Source: Virgibacillus phasianinus
Lineage (GTDB): Bacteria; Bacillota; Bacilli; Bacillales; Amphibacillaceae
Length of the DNA: 64,000 nucleotides
Assembly: GCF_002216775.1 (NCBI RefSeq)
Contig: NZ_CP022315.1
Location: forward strand, 3,348,001 to 3,412,000
Direction of reading: 5' to 3'
Shown: positions 18,673 through 28,413 of the stretch, one piece after another
Layout: each line of letters opens with the position of its first letter
Position numbering within the stretch: position 1 is the first letter of the stretch
The notes under the pieces: generated by a model
Databases searched by the model: none
What the model saw: only the letters and a program-made list of their open reading frames with translations
What the model was told of the DNA's origin: nothing
Position numbers and translations under genes: made by a program

Positions 18673-19881
18673 TTGAAACAGGTTATAAAAACGATGCTTT
18701 TTGCTGGTACAACCTTATTTATGACATTCGCCTTAATTACATATCCGGATCAGGCTTTTGAAGCGAGTTTACGCGGCTTAAGTATGTGGCTTGAAAAGGT
18801 GTTTCCTTCTCTTCTTCCCTTTTTTATAACTGCAGAACTACTAATTGGCTTTGGTGTTGTAAAGTTTTTAGGTGTCTTATGTGAGCCTATTATGCGACCG
18901 TTGTTTAACGTACCAGGCGTTGGAAGTTTCGCGTGGGCAATGGGAATGGCAAGCGGATATCCGACCGGGGCAAAAATATCTGTAAGACTGCGAGAAGAAA
19001 AGCAACTTACCAGACTAGAGGGGGAACGATTAGTTTCTTTTACAAATGCCTCAAGTCCTTTGTTTATCTTTGGAGTTGTGGCAGTAGGTTTTTTTTATGA
19101 TGCTAAACTTGGTATATTACTGGCAATTGCCCATTATGGCGGAAATGCGCTAGTTGGAATTTGCATGCGGTTCTACGGGAGAGAAGAAAGCAGCCTGCGG
19201 AATCGAAACGAGGATCAAAAAGTCTCCATTGTCCGGGCATTCCAGGAAATGCACTCCACCCGCCTAAAGGACCCAAGACCAATTGGAGAAATTTTTGGTG
19301 ATGCTGTAATTAATTCGATCAAAACACTTGTAATGGTTGGCGGTTTTATTATCATTTTCTCTGTATTTATCAAGCTTCTATATATAGTTGGCATTTCACC
19401 TGTGATTGCAAGCATATTTAAAGTGATATTACATCTATTTTCAATGCCTGTTGAATTAGCATTGCCTATCTTTTCAGGGTTGTTTGAAATAACAATAGGC
19501 TCTGATATGATTACCAAGGCGACAGCAGATCCATTAATCGCCAAGGTGGTAGCTGTAAGTTTTATATTAGGGTTTAATGGATTTTCAATTCAGGCCCAGG
19601 TGGCTAGCATTTTAGCGAAATCTGATTTAAGATTCTTCCCCTATTTTTTTGGAAGAATTCTTCATGGCACATTTGCAAGTATTCTTATTTTACTTCTGTA
19701 TAAACCTTTTTACCTTGATAGAAAGGTTACCAATCTGGATGGATTGCCCGTTGCAGGCCATATGCAGGAGAATTTCTGGCAGCACTGCCTTGATTACCTA
19801 CAAATGTTCGGACCAATTATTTCCATATTCTTCATTTCGCTGGCATTCCTGATTCTATTGCGACGACAACTTATCAAATAA
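18673..19881 (+). CDS. ylbJ: YlbJ, sporulation integral membrane protein
   Basis: 402 residues from a TTG start at 18673, chosen because GGTAGGGGG lies 7 nt upstream and translation there begins at the family-like hydrophobic N-terminus. The frame is open to an ATG at 18580 that lacks a ribosome binding site. Nucleoside-recognition (Gate) type membrane protein with about 8-9 helices; MASGYPTGAK and FTNASSPLFIFG are family motifs. In B. subtilis it is expressed under sigma E and needed for resistant spores. Confidence 0.88.
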   Translation: MKQVIKTMLFAGTTLFMTFALITYPDQAFEASLRGLSMWLEKVFPSLLPFFITAELLIGFGVVKFLGVLCEPIMRPLFNVPGVGSFAWAMGMASGYPTGAKISVRLREEKQLTRLEGERLVSFTNASSPLFIFGVVAVGFFYDAKLGILLAIAHYGGNALVGICMRFYGREESSLRNRNEDQKVSIVRAFQEMHSTRLKDPRPIGEIFGDAVINSIKTLVMVGGFIIIFSVFIKLLYIVGISPVIASIFKVILHLFSMPVELALPIFSGLFEITIGSDMITKATADPLIAKVVAVSFILGFNGFSIQAQVASILAKSDLRFFPYFFGRILHGTFASILILLLYKPFYLDRKVTNLDGLPVAGHMQENFWQHCLDYLQMFGPIISIFFISLAFLILLRRQLIK

Positions 19882-19886
19882 GAAAA

Positions 19887-19938
19887 AAGATGTTGTAAGG
19901 AATAACGGATATGGAGTATCCGTCCAAACAACATCTTA
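19887..19938. terminator. Two-stage hairpin between ylbJ and coaD
   Basis: Outer AAGATGTTGT/ACAACATCTT and inner ACGGAT/ATCCGT arms between convergent genes; probably bidirectional, though the T-tracts are weak. Confidence 0.65.
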
Positions 19939-19943
19939 TGTAA

Positions 19944-20992
<1,049 letters not shown>

Positions 20993-21210
20993 TTGACCAC
21001 CTCTATTTGACATAGTTCGTCATTAATCCTATCATAAAAAGATTTATAAAAAAACTACTAAACATGTTGTATAGAAATCTTTTTCCTGTCCATACTAAAA
21101 AAATGAAACAGCAAATGCTTTGCTTGGTTGTTTCACGATCTAGAAGAAGACTTACTTCCCCATAAGTTCTTCTTCTGATTTCTCCTCTCCCTTTACTTTT
21201 TGTTTTAAAA

Positions 21211-21255
21211 AACAAAAAGACCTGCAGAATGATTTCTGCAGGTTTATTTTTTTAA
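21211..21255 (-). terminator. Terminator after ylbG
   Basis: ACCTGCAGAA/TTCTGCAGGT stem, with T-rich flanks on both strands, between ylbG and rsmD. The 21014-21210 stretch next to it holds no credible gene. Confidence 0.8.
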
Positions 21256-21296
21256 TATAAGTTTGTAAGCTTGGCAGATAGCAGCTGTCTACATAT

Positions 21297-21572
21297 TCAT
21301 ATGCCCATTTTATAATCGTATTCCTTTGCTTTATCAGGTTTAGCATTCTCATAATTTGTCCGGATAAATGGTTTATAGGATCGATCAACTTTAGATACAA
21401 ATGACAATTTTAACAGTTTAACTTCAATATCCTCAAGATCTTCCTGATTTACGTAAATCACTGCATATTTAAGCCTTTTAGACGAATACAACAAATGCCC
21501 ATATCTTCTGATTTGCTTTAAATTCTTCATATGCTGAAACCACACAATGATTCCTTGCCGCTCTGTTTTCAT
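21297..21572 (-). CDS. ylbG: YlbG family protein (DUF2129)
   Basis: 91 residues beginning KTERQGIIVWFQHMKNLKQ, a highly conserved opening in this Bacillaceae family, followed by RYGHLLYSSKRLKYAVIYVN. Function unknown. Its position between rsmD and ylbF matches B. subtilis. Confidence 0.9.
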   Translation of the reverse strand: MKTERQGIIVWFQHMKNLKQIRRYGHLLYSSKRLKYAVIYVNQEDLEDIEVKLLKLSFVSKVDRSYKPFIRTNYENAKPDKAKEYDYKMGI

Positions 21573-21636
21573 AAACTATCCTCGCTAACCTAATCATTTG
21601 CAAATAGTGTACCAAATAATAGGAGTTGTTGCAATA

Positions 21637-22080
21637 TTAGGAGGCCTTGCAGCCGCAACCGCCACTGCCAGACCCGCAACCACATCCGCCATCTGATAAA
21701 GCTGCTCCGTCTTTTGGTGCTTTAATATTATCGCCAACACTCATTGCTACACCCTGACTTATTTCATCCAGCAGCTTTTGGAGATTTCGTTCGGCAATCT
21801 TAAATGCCGCAACTTTATCGTTCATGTCCATTTCTCGCTTTGTAGAGCGTACTTTCTTCATGATCACACTATAATCCGGATGGTATCGCCCAAATCGCTG
21901 AACATCCTGATAGTGATCCTTTATATCAGCAAAAGCCTTGATAAGCCTTTGAGATTCCTTGTCTTCATTTAGTGCCTTTTGGGAACTGTTGTATTCTTCC
22001 ATTACATCCGACTGTAAAATCATTTTACCAAGAGCCTCTGAACGATCAAGAATATTAACAATCTCCGTAGTTCCAATCAT
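21637..22080 (-). CDS. ylbF: YlbF/RicF, subunit of the Y-complex
   Basis: 147 residues from the ATG at 22080 (GGGGGTG upstream); another ATG at 22101 with AGGAAAG upstream would add seven residues. Helical YlbF/YmcA fold with DVQRFGRYHPDY near the middle. The tail is rich in cysteine and glycine (CGCGSG...CGCKAS), fitting the known role of B. subtilis RicF as ligand donor for a [4Fe-4S] cluster in the RicA-RicF-RicT complex, which affects RNase Y processing, competence and sporulation. Confidence 0.88.
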   Translation of the reverse strand: MIGTTEIVNILDRSEALGKMILQSDVMEEYNSSQKALNEDKESQRLIKAFADIKDHYQDVQRFGRYHPDYSVIMKKVRSTKREMDMNDKVAAFKIAERNLQKLLDEISQGVAMSVGDNIKAPKDGAALSDGGCGCGSGSGGCGCKAS

Positions 22081-22142
22081 CACCATCACCCCCACTATCA
22101 TCTTATCACTTTCCTGTTGCTATGAGAATGGATAATTATCGA

Positions 22143-22373
22143 TTAATCATCCATTAGTGCTAATTGAACAAGCATCTTCATCATGGAAAACTGACTAGAT
22201 GCCTTTTCCACCTGCTGTGGCCATGTTTTGCCGTAAAACTTTTTCGCTTCCTTTTCAATTTCCACTAGTTTATTTGGATCCCGTGTAAGATAGCGGTACC
22301 ATTCTGGGTTATGCCGAACAAAATTTAATAAAGCAGGCTTTGATTTTAAATAATGATAGCAATTCTTATCCAT
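22143..22373 (-). CDS. ylbE: YlbE family protein
   Basis: 76 residues. The motif NPEWYRYLTRDP (about 22-33) followed by a lysine-rich helix and KMLVQLALMDD at the end is typical of YlbE. Function unknown. It lies 10 nt after ylbD and 42 nt before ylbF, probably in one transcript. Confidence 0.85.
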   Translation of the reverse strand: MDKNCYHYLKSKPALLNFVRHNPEWYRYLTRDPNKLVEIEKEAKKFYGKTWPQQVEKASSQFSMMKMLVQLALMDD

Positions 22374-22383
22374 TTTTCACATC

Positions 22384-22758
22384 TCAATCCCTATATTTAT
22401 TATCATGATATCCACGATTAACTACCTTTTCTTTTTTATCGTCCCGGAACTGGTTTAACATGCCTTGAATAATAGATATTGTTTGATCCCATTGCTTCAT
22501 ACGGTCTTGTATCTGATCCATATCTGTTTCTTCCGTCCATTTGCGCAGCTTAGCTATAACATTGGATTCTTTTCCGTTATTCCCATCTTCCTCTTTATAT
22601 TTATCCCAGAACGGGTCTGATTCCCCAAGCAGTACCCACTTTTCATAATAAGGCTGCCACGATTCTCCGCTTTTTCTAACTTTTTTTCGCAACAGCGGAT
22701 GATCATTTAAAAACCCTCGAAATTCCAAAATAGATGCGTCTAATTCCTTTTCACCCAT
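22384..22758 (-). CDS. ylbD: YlbD, putative spore coat protein
   Basis: 124 residues, highly charged and soluble. FRGFLNDHPLLRKKVRKSG near the N-terminus and WQPYYEKWVLLGE are family features. Annotated as a coat protein in Bacillus from expression and localisation; no enzymatic motif. First gene of the ylbD-E-F run. Confidence 0.82.
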   Translation of the reverse strand: MGEKELDASILEFRGFLNDHPLLRKKVRKSGESWQPYYEKWVLLGESDPFWDKYKEEDGNNGKESNVIAKLRKWTEETDMDQIQDRMKQWDQTISIIQGMLNQFRDDKKEKVVNRGYHDNKYRD

Positions 22759-22849
22759 GTTAAATCACCCCTATGATTGTATACCTGCTGTTACTCCTAA
22801 TTTATGCCCAACCGTAACTATTTGTGTACATAACCATTAAGAAAAGCTA

Positions 22850-22903
22850 GGGCACCCATTTAGAAGCGGATGAATTAAGCAGCTTCTAAATGGGTGCTTG
22901 CCC
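22850..22903. other. Perfect 16-bp-stem hairpin upstream of ylbD
   Basis: GCACCCATTTAGAAGC (22852-22867) pairs perfectly with 22882-22897, with GGGC/GCCC extending the base after a mismatch. No T-tract follows on either strand. On the minus strand it would lie in the ylbD leader. Confidence 0.6.
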
Positions 22904-22928
22904 GGACATATTTTATACATTCTTATTT

Positions 22929-22970
22929 TAAAAAAAGACCTGAGAAGAACGATTTTTCTCAGGCTTGTTA
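22929..22970 (-). terminator. Terminator after ylbC
   Basis: CCTGAGAA/TTCTCAGG stem followed by TTTTTTT on the minus strand. Confidence 0.85.
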
Positions 22971-22977
22971 AGAACAC

Positions 22978-24048
22978 TTACATAGGTTTTTGTAAGAAAT
23001 TTTGTGTGTAGTAAAAATGGTAAACACCTACACCTAGATGTGTATAATCATTTTCCAGTAATGCCTTGCGGTGCCCCTTACTGTTTAACCAGCCCTGCAT
23101 GGCAGCTGGTGCATCGGGATACTGCGCGGCAATATTTTCACCCGCAGCAAGATAATAAACCTCTTTAGACGCCAACCTTTCTTTAAGTCCCTTTCCATTT
23201 AAACTATAATGAGAAAAATAGTTATTTACGGCCATATCCTTACTGTGCATAAAAGCGACCTTACTAACCGGGTCACCCCACTTTAATTTAGACTTTCCGT
23301 GTTGATCACGCATTACATTTGTTATCGAAAATATTTGTCTTTCCATGCCGCTTTCAACCTGTTTCCACTCTTTCTCAGACAGGTTTGGCTTTGCTGGTAA
23401 TTTTCCCCGATATTCAATAGAATAAGGACGTTGTTTCAGCAGAACCTCACCCGTTAGTACCCGTATGGATGATAACTTGGAAGTAAATGTATCAAAATAG
23501 CACTGTAAAAAAACATTATCAGCTATTTTTATTAGTGGGCGCATTCTCAATTCTTTTTCATTTAGTTTAAAGGTATAGGAGGAAACTCCCTGCTTTAATG
23601 TCACCTTATCTTCAAATGAAAATTGTTTATTTATTTCGTTGTACGCCTGTCCCACCTTGATTGGAGCCATTGATAAATCATCACCGGTAGCATAGATTGA
23701 TGTTACTTTGTGATCTGACACACCAAACTGAATATATTGTTTCGTATCATCTGTGTAGATCCACCATTCATAACCATATGCACTTAAATCTTTCCGAATT
23801 GGCTCCCCAAATCTTTCAGCTAGTTCCCCAGTCGTTTTCCCAATCCAATGGAAAAGATCCCCTTCCAGATAACCGGTTAACTCCTTTCGATCAGGTATTA
23901 TTTTCGTCTTGAGATTACTTGTTTTATTCTGTAGATTCTCGCTAAAATCCTTTGCAGTTTCCTTTGGCGTGACATCATACATATCTAATAGATAGTAACC
24001 ACCAAAAACTAGTAACAAAAGTATAATAATTAACCGAATTAATTGCAT
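22978..24048 (-). CDS. ylbC: YlbC, CAP-domain protein
   Basis: 356 residues from the ATG at 24048, with AAGGAG 8 nt upstream (frame open to 24093). N-terminal membrane anchor or signal (about 3-20), two CAP-associated repeats in the middle, then a C-terminal CAP/SCP1 domain with MHSKDMAVNNYFSHYS and AGENIAAQYPDA. Extracytoplasmic; biochemical role unknown. Position matches B. subtilis ylbC. Confidence 0.88.
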   Translation of the reverse strand: MQLIRLIIILLLLVFGGYYLLDMYDVTPKETAKDFSENLQNKTSNLKTKIIPDRKELTGYLEGDLFHWIGKTTGELAERFGEPIRKDLSAYGYEWWIYTDDTKQYIQFGVSDHKVTSIYATGDDLSMAPIKVGQAYNEINKQFSFEDKVTLKQGVSSYTFKLNEKELRMRPLIKIADNVFLQCYFDTFTSKLSSIRVLTGEVLLKQRPYSIEYRGKLPAKPNLSEKEWKQVESGMERQIFSITNVMRDQHGKSKLKWGDPVSKVAFMHSKDMAVNNYFSHYSLNGKGLKERLASKEVYYLAAGENIAAQYPDAPAAMQGWLNSKGHRKALLENDYTHLGVGVYHFYYTQNFLQKPM

Positions 24049-24283
24049 GTAGGTGTCTCCTTCTTCTAATTTTAGATGGATTATGTATAACATAACTATA
24101 TGTAGAAGCTTTTAATACCATGCAGATTTTCTATTATTTCATATAGTGACATCTAGTAGGATATTCAACAGTTTAGATATTCAAGTGTTTTAATCAACCT
24201 GCCTGAATTCTCTTTTCAATTGCAACTTCACACGATTCGTACTATTATAGTGATAGTAAGGATAATTATGTGAGGTGTAAATA

Positions 24284-24652
24284 ATGAAATTAGAAGTAAC
24301 TGGTATTGAAGATTCAATTTTGGATTTAAAACCACTTGACCACTTTATGGGTGAACATGCCTTTATACGTGCAGGTCAATGGGATTATGATCGAGTAACT
24401 TATGACTACAAAATTGGTTCCAAAGAAAAAAATATTACATATTATATTCGCATTCAAGGCTATGCTGTTGAAGGTGATGTAGACCGTGGTAATGCAGTAA
24501 TTAAGTTAATGAGCCCACTGTTGGGAAAACACTACTATCCACACGGTGTTGAATACGGCGAGAATGAAAATTTTCCGCAAAGCTTAGTAGAAAGGGCTAC
24601 AGGTATAGTTGAAAAGTTAAAAGTGGAAATTGATCATTATAAACAACAATAA
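24284..24652 (+). CDS. YugN-like family protein (YlbA position)
   Basis: 122 residues. HAFIRAGQWDYDRVTYDYKIG (about 25-45) is the conserved core of the YugN-like family. GAGGTG is 8 nt before the ATG. Function unknown. In B. subtilis ylbA occupies this slot; the ylbB (CBS-domain) gene that separates it from ylbC there is not present here. Confidence 0.78.
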   Translation: MKLEVTGIEDSILDLKPLDHFMGEHAFIRAGQWDYDRVTYDYKIGSKEKNITYYIRIQGYAVEGDVDRGNAVIKLMSPLLGKHYYPHGVEYGENENFPQSLVERATGIVEKLKVEIDHYKQQ

Positions 24653-24708
24653 GGCAAAATTTTATCTAACCGCAATTTACTGCTCATCCGAATGTGTTAC
24701 CAAAGATC

Positions 24709-24745
24709 AACTGCTCAGAATTTTTTTGGGCAGTTGTTTTTTTAT
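24709..24745 (+). terminator. Terminator after the YugN-like gene
   Basis: AACTGCTC/GGGCAGTT stem followed by GTTTTTTT. Confidence 0.8.
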
Positions 24746-24834
24746 AATTGCCTTAGTTCTGTTCATTTTAATCCTTACATGCTATATTTTTACTATATGC
24801 TGAAAATGCTTCCGAAAGGAGAAATCAGAATACA

Positions 24835-25893
24835 TTGTTTCGATCTATTACAAAACGCCAATGGAAACTTATTATTACTGGGCTACTGTTAATTCTGGCC
24901 TTCTATTTTATCTTGCCAATCTCAGTGCCTCTAGTTGTTGCACTTGTTACAGCGCTAATGCTAAATCCATTAATACGGGTTACACAAACACATCTGAAAC
25001 TCACTAGAAAAAGTGCTGTAATTATTGTTTTTATGTTATTTTTAGTTTTAGTTGGGTTAACCGGAACATTTCTTGTTACGAAGGCAGTTACCCAAGTAGT
25101 TAACTTCGTTGAGGATGTGCCTGAGCATTTTAATCAATTAAACGCGATGTATGCAGAGTGGGAAGATAACTTCCAAAATTATTCAAAGAACTTACCACCT
25201 GAATTTGTAAATCAAATATCCAAAAGCCTGGAAGAGAATTTAACTTCCTTAAGTGATACGGCAAAAGAAAAAATAACAATTGATAACATAGCAGAAATTT
25301 TTGCAAAGGTACCACAATACTTAATCAGTTTTCTTGTATACTTAATCGCTTTGTTTTTGTTTATGCTGGAATTACCGGTACTAAAAACAAATTTTTATAA
25401 ACTGATGACGACAGAGACTGCCGAGAAAGTTTCTTTTATGAACAAACGGCTCTCCACTGTAACGTTAGGTTTTTTAAAGGCGCAGTTTCTGGTAAGTGTT
25501 ATTATATTTCTGGCTTCGTTAATAGGATTATTCTTTATTGCACCTAACGTCGCTATAATCATGTCATTAATCATTTGGGTTATTGATTTCATCCCATTAA
25601 TCGGGTCGATCATTATCCTTGCCCCTTGGTCATTGTTTATGATGTTGTCCGGTGACATTTCAACTGGTGTAAAGCTGGCAGTTTTAGCAATAATCTTATT
25701 GGCAATACGTAGAACGGTTGAGCCAAAGGTAATGGGTAAGCATATTGACCTGTCCCCCCTTGCCACGTTAATTGCAATGTTTTTAGGTATTCAGATTCTC
25801 GGTTTAATAGGCTTTATTATTGGGCCGCTGGTGGTCATTACATTTAATTCCGCAAAAGAGGCCGGAATAATAAAGTGGAATATAAAAATATAA
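24835..25893 (+). CDS. AI-2E/YtvI-type membrane protein
   Basis: 352 residues, 7-8 transmembrane helices in the AI-2E transporter family arrangement: two N-terminal helices, one after a loop, a soluble amphipathic region (about 80-155), then a helical bundle with VIDFIPLIGS and GPLVV. The closest named member I recognise is the sporulation protein YtvI. Start is TTG; AAAGGAG lies 13 nt upstream, longer than ideal, and no downstream start looks better. Substrate unknown. Confidence 0.75.
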   Translation: MFRSITKRQWKLIITGLLLILAFYFILPISVPLVVALVTALMLNPLIRVTQTHLKLTRKSAVIIVFMLFLVLVGLTGTFLVTKAVTQVVNFVEDVPEHFNQLNAMYAEWEDNFQNYSKNLPPEFVNQISKSLEENLTSLSDTAKEKITIDNIAEIFAKVPQYLISFLVYLIALFLFMLELPVLKTNFYKLMTTETAEKVSFMNKRLSTVTLGFLKAQFLVSVIIFLASLIGLFFIAPNVAIIMSLIIWVIDFIPLIGSIIILAPWSLFMMLSGDISTGVKLAVLAIILLAIRRTVEPKVMGKHIDLSPLATLIAMFLGIQILGLIGFIIGPLVVITFNSAKEAGIIKWNIKI

Positions 25894-25923
25894 GAAACGG
25901 AGACACGCCTGTGTCTCCGTTTC
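25894..25923. terminator. Bidirectional terminator between the YtvI-like gene and ctaM
   Basis: GAAACGGAGACAC/GTGTCTCCGTTTC perfect 13-bp stem starting directly after the upstream stop. Confidence 0.85.
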
Positions 25924-25936
25924 TTATAGATATTTC

Positions 25937-26392
25937 TTAACCACCTAATATTGCTTTTAGCATGCTGGTCGTTTCTCCACCATCGTAAATGATATATAAT
26001 AGCAAGTACACCATAACACCCGTAATAGCACTGAAAAACCAAATGATGCTGGTAACTGGTCCAATTTTACGATGAATCCTTATTTTCCTCTTCAAAGCCA
26101 ATGTTATGGTAACTACACCAAAGACAGCTCCCGTTGTTGCTAAGAAAATATGGAAAATCAGAAATATGGTATAGTAAATTTCTATATCATCCGGTCCTCC
26201 AAAACTTGTATTTCCAATAAATGCTGTTCTGGAGGCATAAATGATAAAAAAGATCAATGCACTGATTGCACCTGCTATCATCGTCCTCTTATGTTTTTTC
26301 GGCTTCCCTTTAATAATAAACCGCCATCCAAATGCTACAAGTATCGCACTTAGGACAATAAAAAAGGTACTGATTGTCGGTAATAACGGCAT
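25937..26392 (-). CDS. ctaM: DUF420 / CtaM-type oxidase maturation protein
   Basis: 151 residues, four transmembrane helices with conserved histidines in MIFHIFLATTG-like and RIHRKIGP segments. DUF420 proteins accompany cytochrome oxidase genes; in Staphylococcus aureus CtaM is needed for function of a heme A-type oxidase. Lies 30 nt after ctaG and is probably cotranscribed with it. Confidence 0.78.
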   Translation of the reverse strand: MPLLPTISTFFIVLSAILVAFGWRFIIKGKPKKHKRTMIAGAISALIFFIIYASRTAFIGNTSFGGPDDIEIYYTIFLIFHIFLATTGAVFGVVTITLALKRKIRIHRKIGPVTSIIWFFSAITGVMVYLLLYIIYDGGETTSMLKAILGG

Positions 26393-26422
26393 AGTTTAAA
26401 TAGTCCTCTCCATTTTCTTACT

Positions 26423-27325
26423 TTAATTAGTTGATGATGGTTCTGGTATTGGATCCACTTTAAGGCTCTCACGTGAAAACCAGGTAAAGAAAATTCTCGC
26501 CAGAACACACCCGTATGTGATTTCCTGCATTAGCTTCATAATAATTCCACCAAGTTGCTGGTCTTCTAATGTAGTCATTGGTGAAAACATCTCAGGACCA
26601 GTAAGAGCTCCTGATAACCCGTTAAGAACGTCAACTGGCACGCATAAGCTTAATGCCTGAATCCATGCTCCTCCATCGCTATAAGTAGCAAATAACGGTA
26701 CATCCGCAAAGATAATTAACACACAAGCAGGTGTTATTAAGACTCCATTCGCAAAGATATACGCAATTTTTAATATTGGCGGGATGGTATCATATTCTTT
26801 TACTGGTGTTACCATTGGCCACCATACTATAAATGCAGCTACCAAGATAACAGTAGATACAATTGCATGTATAATTGGTGAGGATTTTGCAAAATCAAAG
26901 ACATCTGGAATATGGTAGAGAGAAAATAATGTATTAAACAATAGTAACGCAATAAGTGGTTTTGTAAATAATTTTACAAAAGGTTTAATAACCGGAAACG
27001 AAAGGAACTTTCTCCAAATCCAGACTGGTATACCCCGGATGATTAATATAGGGAATATTAAATAATAGATAGCCATTTGAATCATATGGGCTGTCAGCAT
27101 AATATGTGTTAATAGATCAACCGGCGACCCTTTAATTAAGTATAGTAGTACCATTGCTGTGTAAAAACATATTTGTTGTTTGGTGGTCGGTTTTTCGGCA
27201 CCACCGAATTTACCTCGATACGGTCCGGTCAGCAGATAATAAGCTACAGCCAACGCTAATACAAATATCATATAATAGGGGCTCCATAGTGCACGAAACC
27301 CAAAAATTTGTAGTTCTAACCACAT
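26423..27325 (-). CDS. ctaG: CtaG, caa3 oxidase assembly factor
   Basis: 300 residues with about seven transmembrane helices; histidines in LLTHIMLTAHMIQMAIYY are typical of the CtaG_cox family linked to copper centre formation in subunit I. Distinct from the mitochondrial Cox11-type CtaG. A terminator separates it from ctaF, suggesting partial read-through or a separate promoter in the 130-nt gap. Confidence 0.93.
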   Translation of the reverse strand: MWLELQIFGFRALWSPYYMIFVLALAVAYYLLTGPYRGKFGGAEKPTTKQQICFYTAMVLLYLIKGSPVDLLTHIMLTAHMIQMAIYYLIFPILIIRGIPVWIWRKFLSFPVIKPFVKLFTKPLIALLLFNTLFSLYHIPDVFDFAKSSPIIHAIVSTVILVAAFIVWWPMVTPVKEYDTIPPILKIAYIFANGVLITPACVLIIFADVPLFATYSDGGAWIQALSLCVPVDVLNGLSGALTGPEMFSPMTTLEDQQLGGIIMKLMQEITYGCVLARIFFTWFSRESLKVDPIPEPSSTN

Positions 27326-27420
27326 AGCTTCTCACTCCATCATTAGGGCTTGTTCCTTATAGTATAACGTAAAACATTCACATTCACATTATTTGAATGT
27401 GACAAATTACAAACAAAAAA

Positions 27421-27455
27421 TAAAAGGCCAGGGGCACTCCCCCAGCCTTTTTATT
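27421..27455 (-). terminator. Terminator after ctaF
   Basis: AAGGCTGGGGGAGT loop-closing stem with CCCCTGGCCTT followed by TTATTTTTT on the minus strand. Confidence 0.8.
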
Positions 27456-27461
27456 TCGGTG

Positions 27462-27785
27462 TTACCACCATGTAAGTACACTTAAAGCGGTAACAGTTAG
27501 TATTGCAGCCCATATACCACCATAAATCATAACAGATGGCATTTCATGTCCTGAATGTTTCATATGCATAAAATAATAAAATTGAAAAGCGACCTGAACT
27601 ATAGCCAGCAAAAGGATAGTAGGAATAACAAACATTTTTGGCATTAACTCCCCAACTACAAGTCCAAATGCTACAAGTGTGAAGATGATCATCAATCCAA
27701 AGGTAATGAGTTGATATTTCATTTCTTCTTTATTTTTACGCTTTTGAAACGTATCTACTTTTTTGGAACTGGTGTTTTCAGTCAT
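27462..27785 (-). CDS. ctaF: CtaF, caa3 oxidase subunit IV
   Basis: 107 residues, three transmembrane helices and a short charged N-terminus. PF03626 (prokaryotic cytochrome c oxidase subunit IV)-like pattern with QFYYFMHMKHSGHE in the second loop. Starts 3 nt after ctaE stop. Confidence 0.92.
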   Translation of the reverse strand: MTENTSSKKVDTFQKRKNKEEMKYQLITFGLMIIFTLVAFGLVVGELMPKMFVIPTILLLAIVQVAFQFYYFMHMKHSGHEMPSVMIYGGIWAAILTVTALSVLTWW

Positions 27786-27788
27786 TTA

Positions 27789-28412
27789 TTAAACCACCTT
27801 TCCCATTAGGTATACAACAGTAAAGATGAATACCCAAACAACATCAATAAAGTGCCAATATAGACTTACAACATAAAACTTTGGAGCATTGTATAAGTTT
27901 AGACCACGTTTTGCATTACGTAACAGCAATGCAATAAACCAGCATAGACCGAATAAAACGTGTCCCCCATGAAATCCAACCAATGTATAAAAGGCTGACC
28001 CAAATGCTGAAGAAGTAAAGGTAAAACCTTCATTGTGGATGTAATGTGTAAACTCATAAATCTCACTGCCAAGGAATCCAAAGCCAAGAATTATAGTAAT
28101 GATAAACCATAAACACATTTTTCCAAAATCATTATTCTTCATATGATAAATCGCATATACACTAGTTAACGAACTTGTTAACAATAGAATTGTCATGATA
28201 AAAACAAGGTCTAATCCAAATAATTCTTCCGCTGATGGTCCACCAGCCGTTGCGTTGCGCAACGCAAGATACGTACCAAACAAACTTGCGAAGAGAACAG
28301 TTTCTCCACCAAGGAAGAACCAAAAGCCGATAAACTTATTCTTACCTTCAAGTGTCGCTTTTTCAGGTTCATGTGGCATAGTTTCTGGATTTAAGGAATG
28401 ATCATGACTCAT
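27789..28412 (-). CDS. ctaE: CtaE, caa3 oxidase subunit III
   Basis: 207 residues from the ATG at 28412, preceded by GGGAGG (9-nt spacer) and 1 nt after the ctaD stop; the frame is open to 28433. Five transmembrane helices; GFWFFLGGETVLFASLFGTY and SLYWHFIDVVWVFIF are subunit III signatures. Confidence 0.95.
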   Translation of the reverse strand: MSHDHSLNPETMPHEPEKATLEGKNKFIGFWFFLGGETVLFASLFGTYLALRNATAGGPSAEELFGLDLVFIMTILLLTSSLTSVYAIYHMKNNDFGKMCLWFIITIILGFGFLGSEIYEFTHYIHNEGFTFTSSAFGSAFYTLVGFHGGHVLFGLCWFIALLLRNAKRGLNLYNAPKFYVVSLYWHFIDVVWVFIFTVVYLMGKVV

Positions 28413-28413
28413 A

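Noticed and set aside
21003-21215. 70-codon minus-strand frame between ylbG and rsmD
   Set aside because: No family resemblance, overlaps the rsmD start, no convincing start signal.
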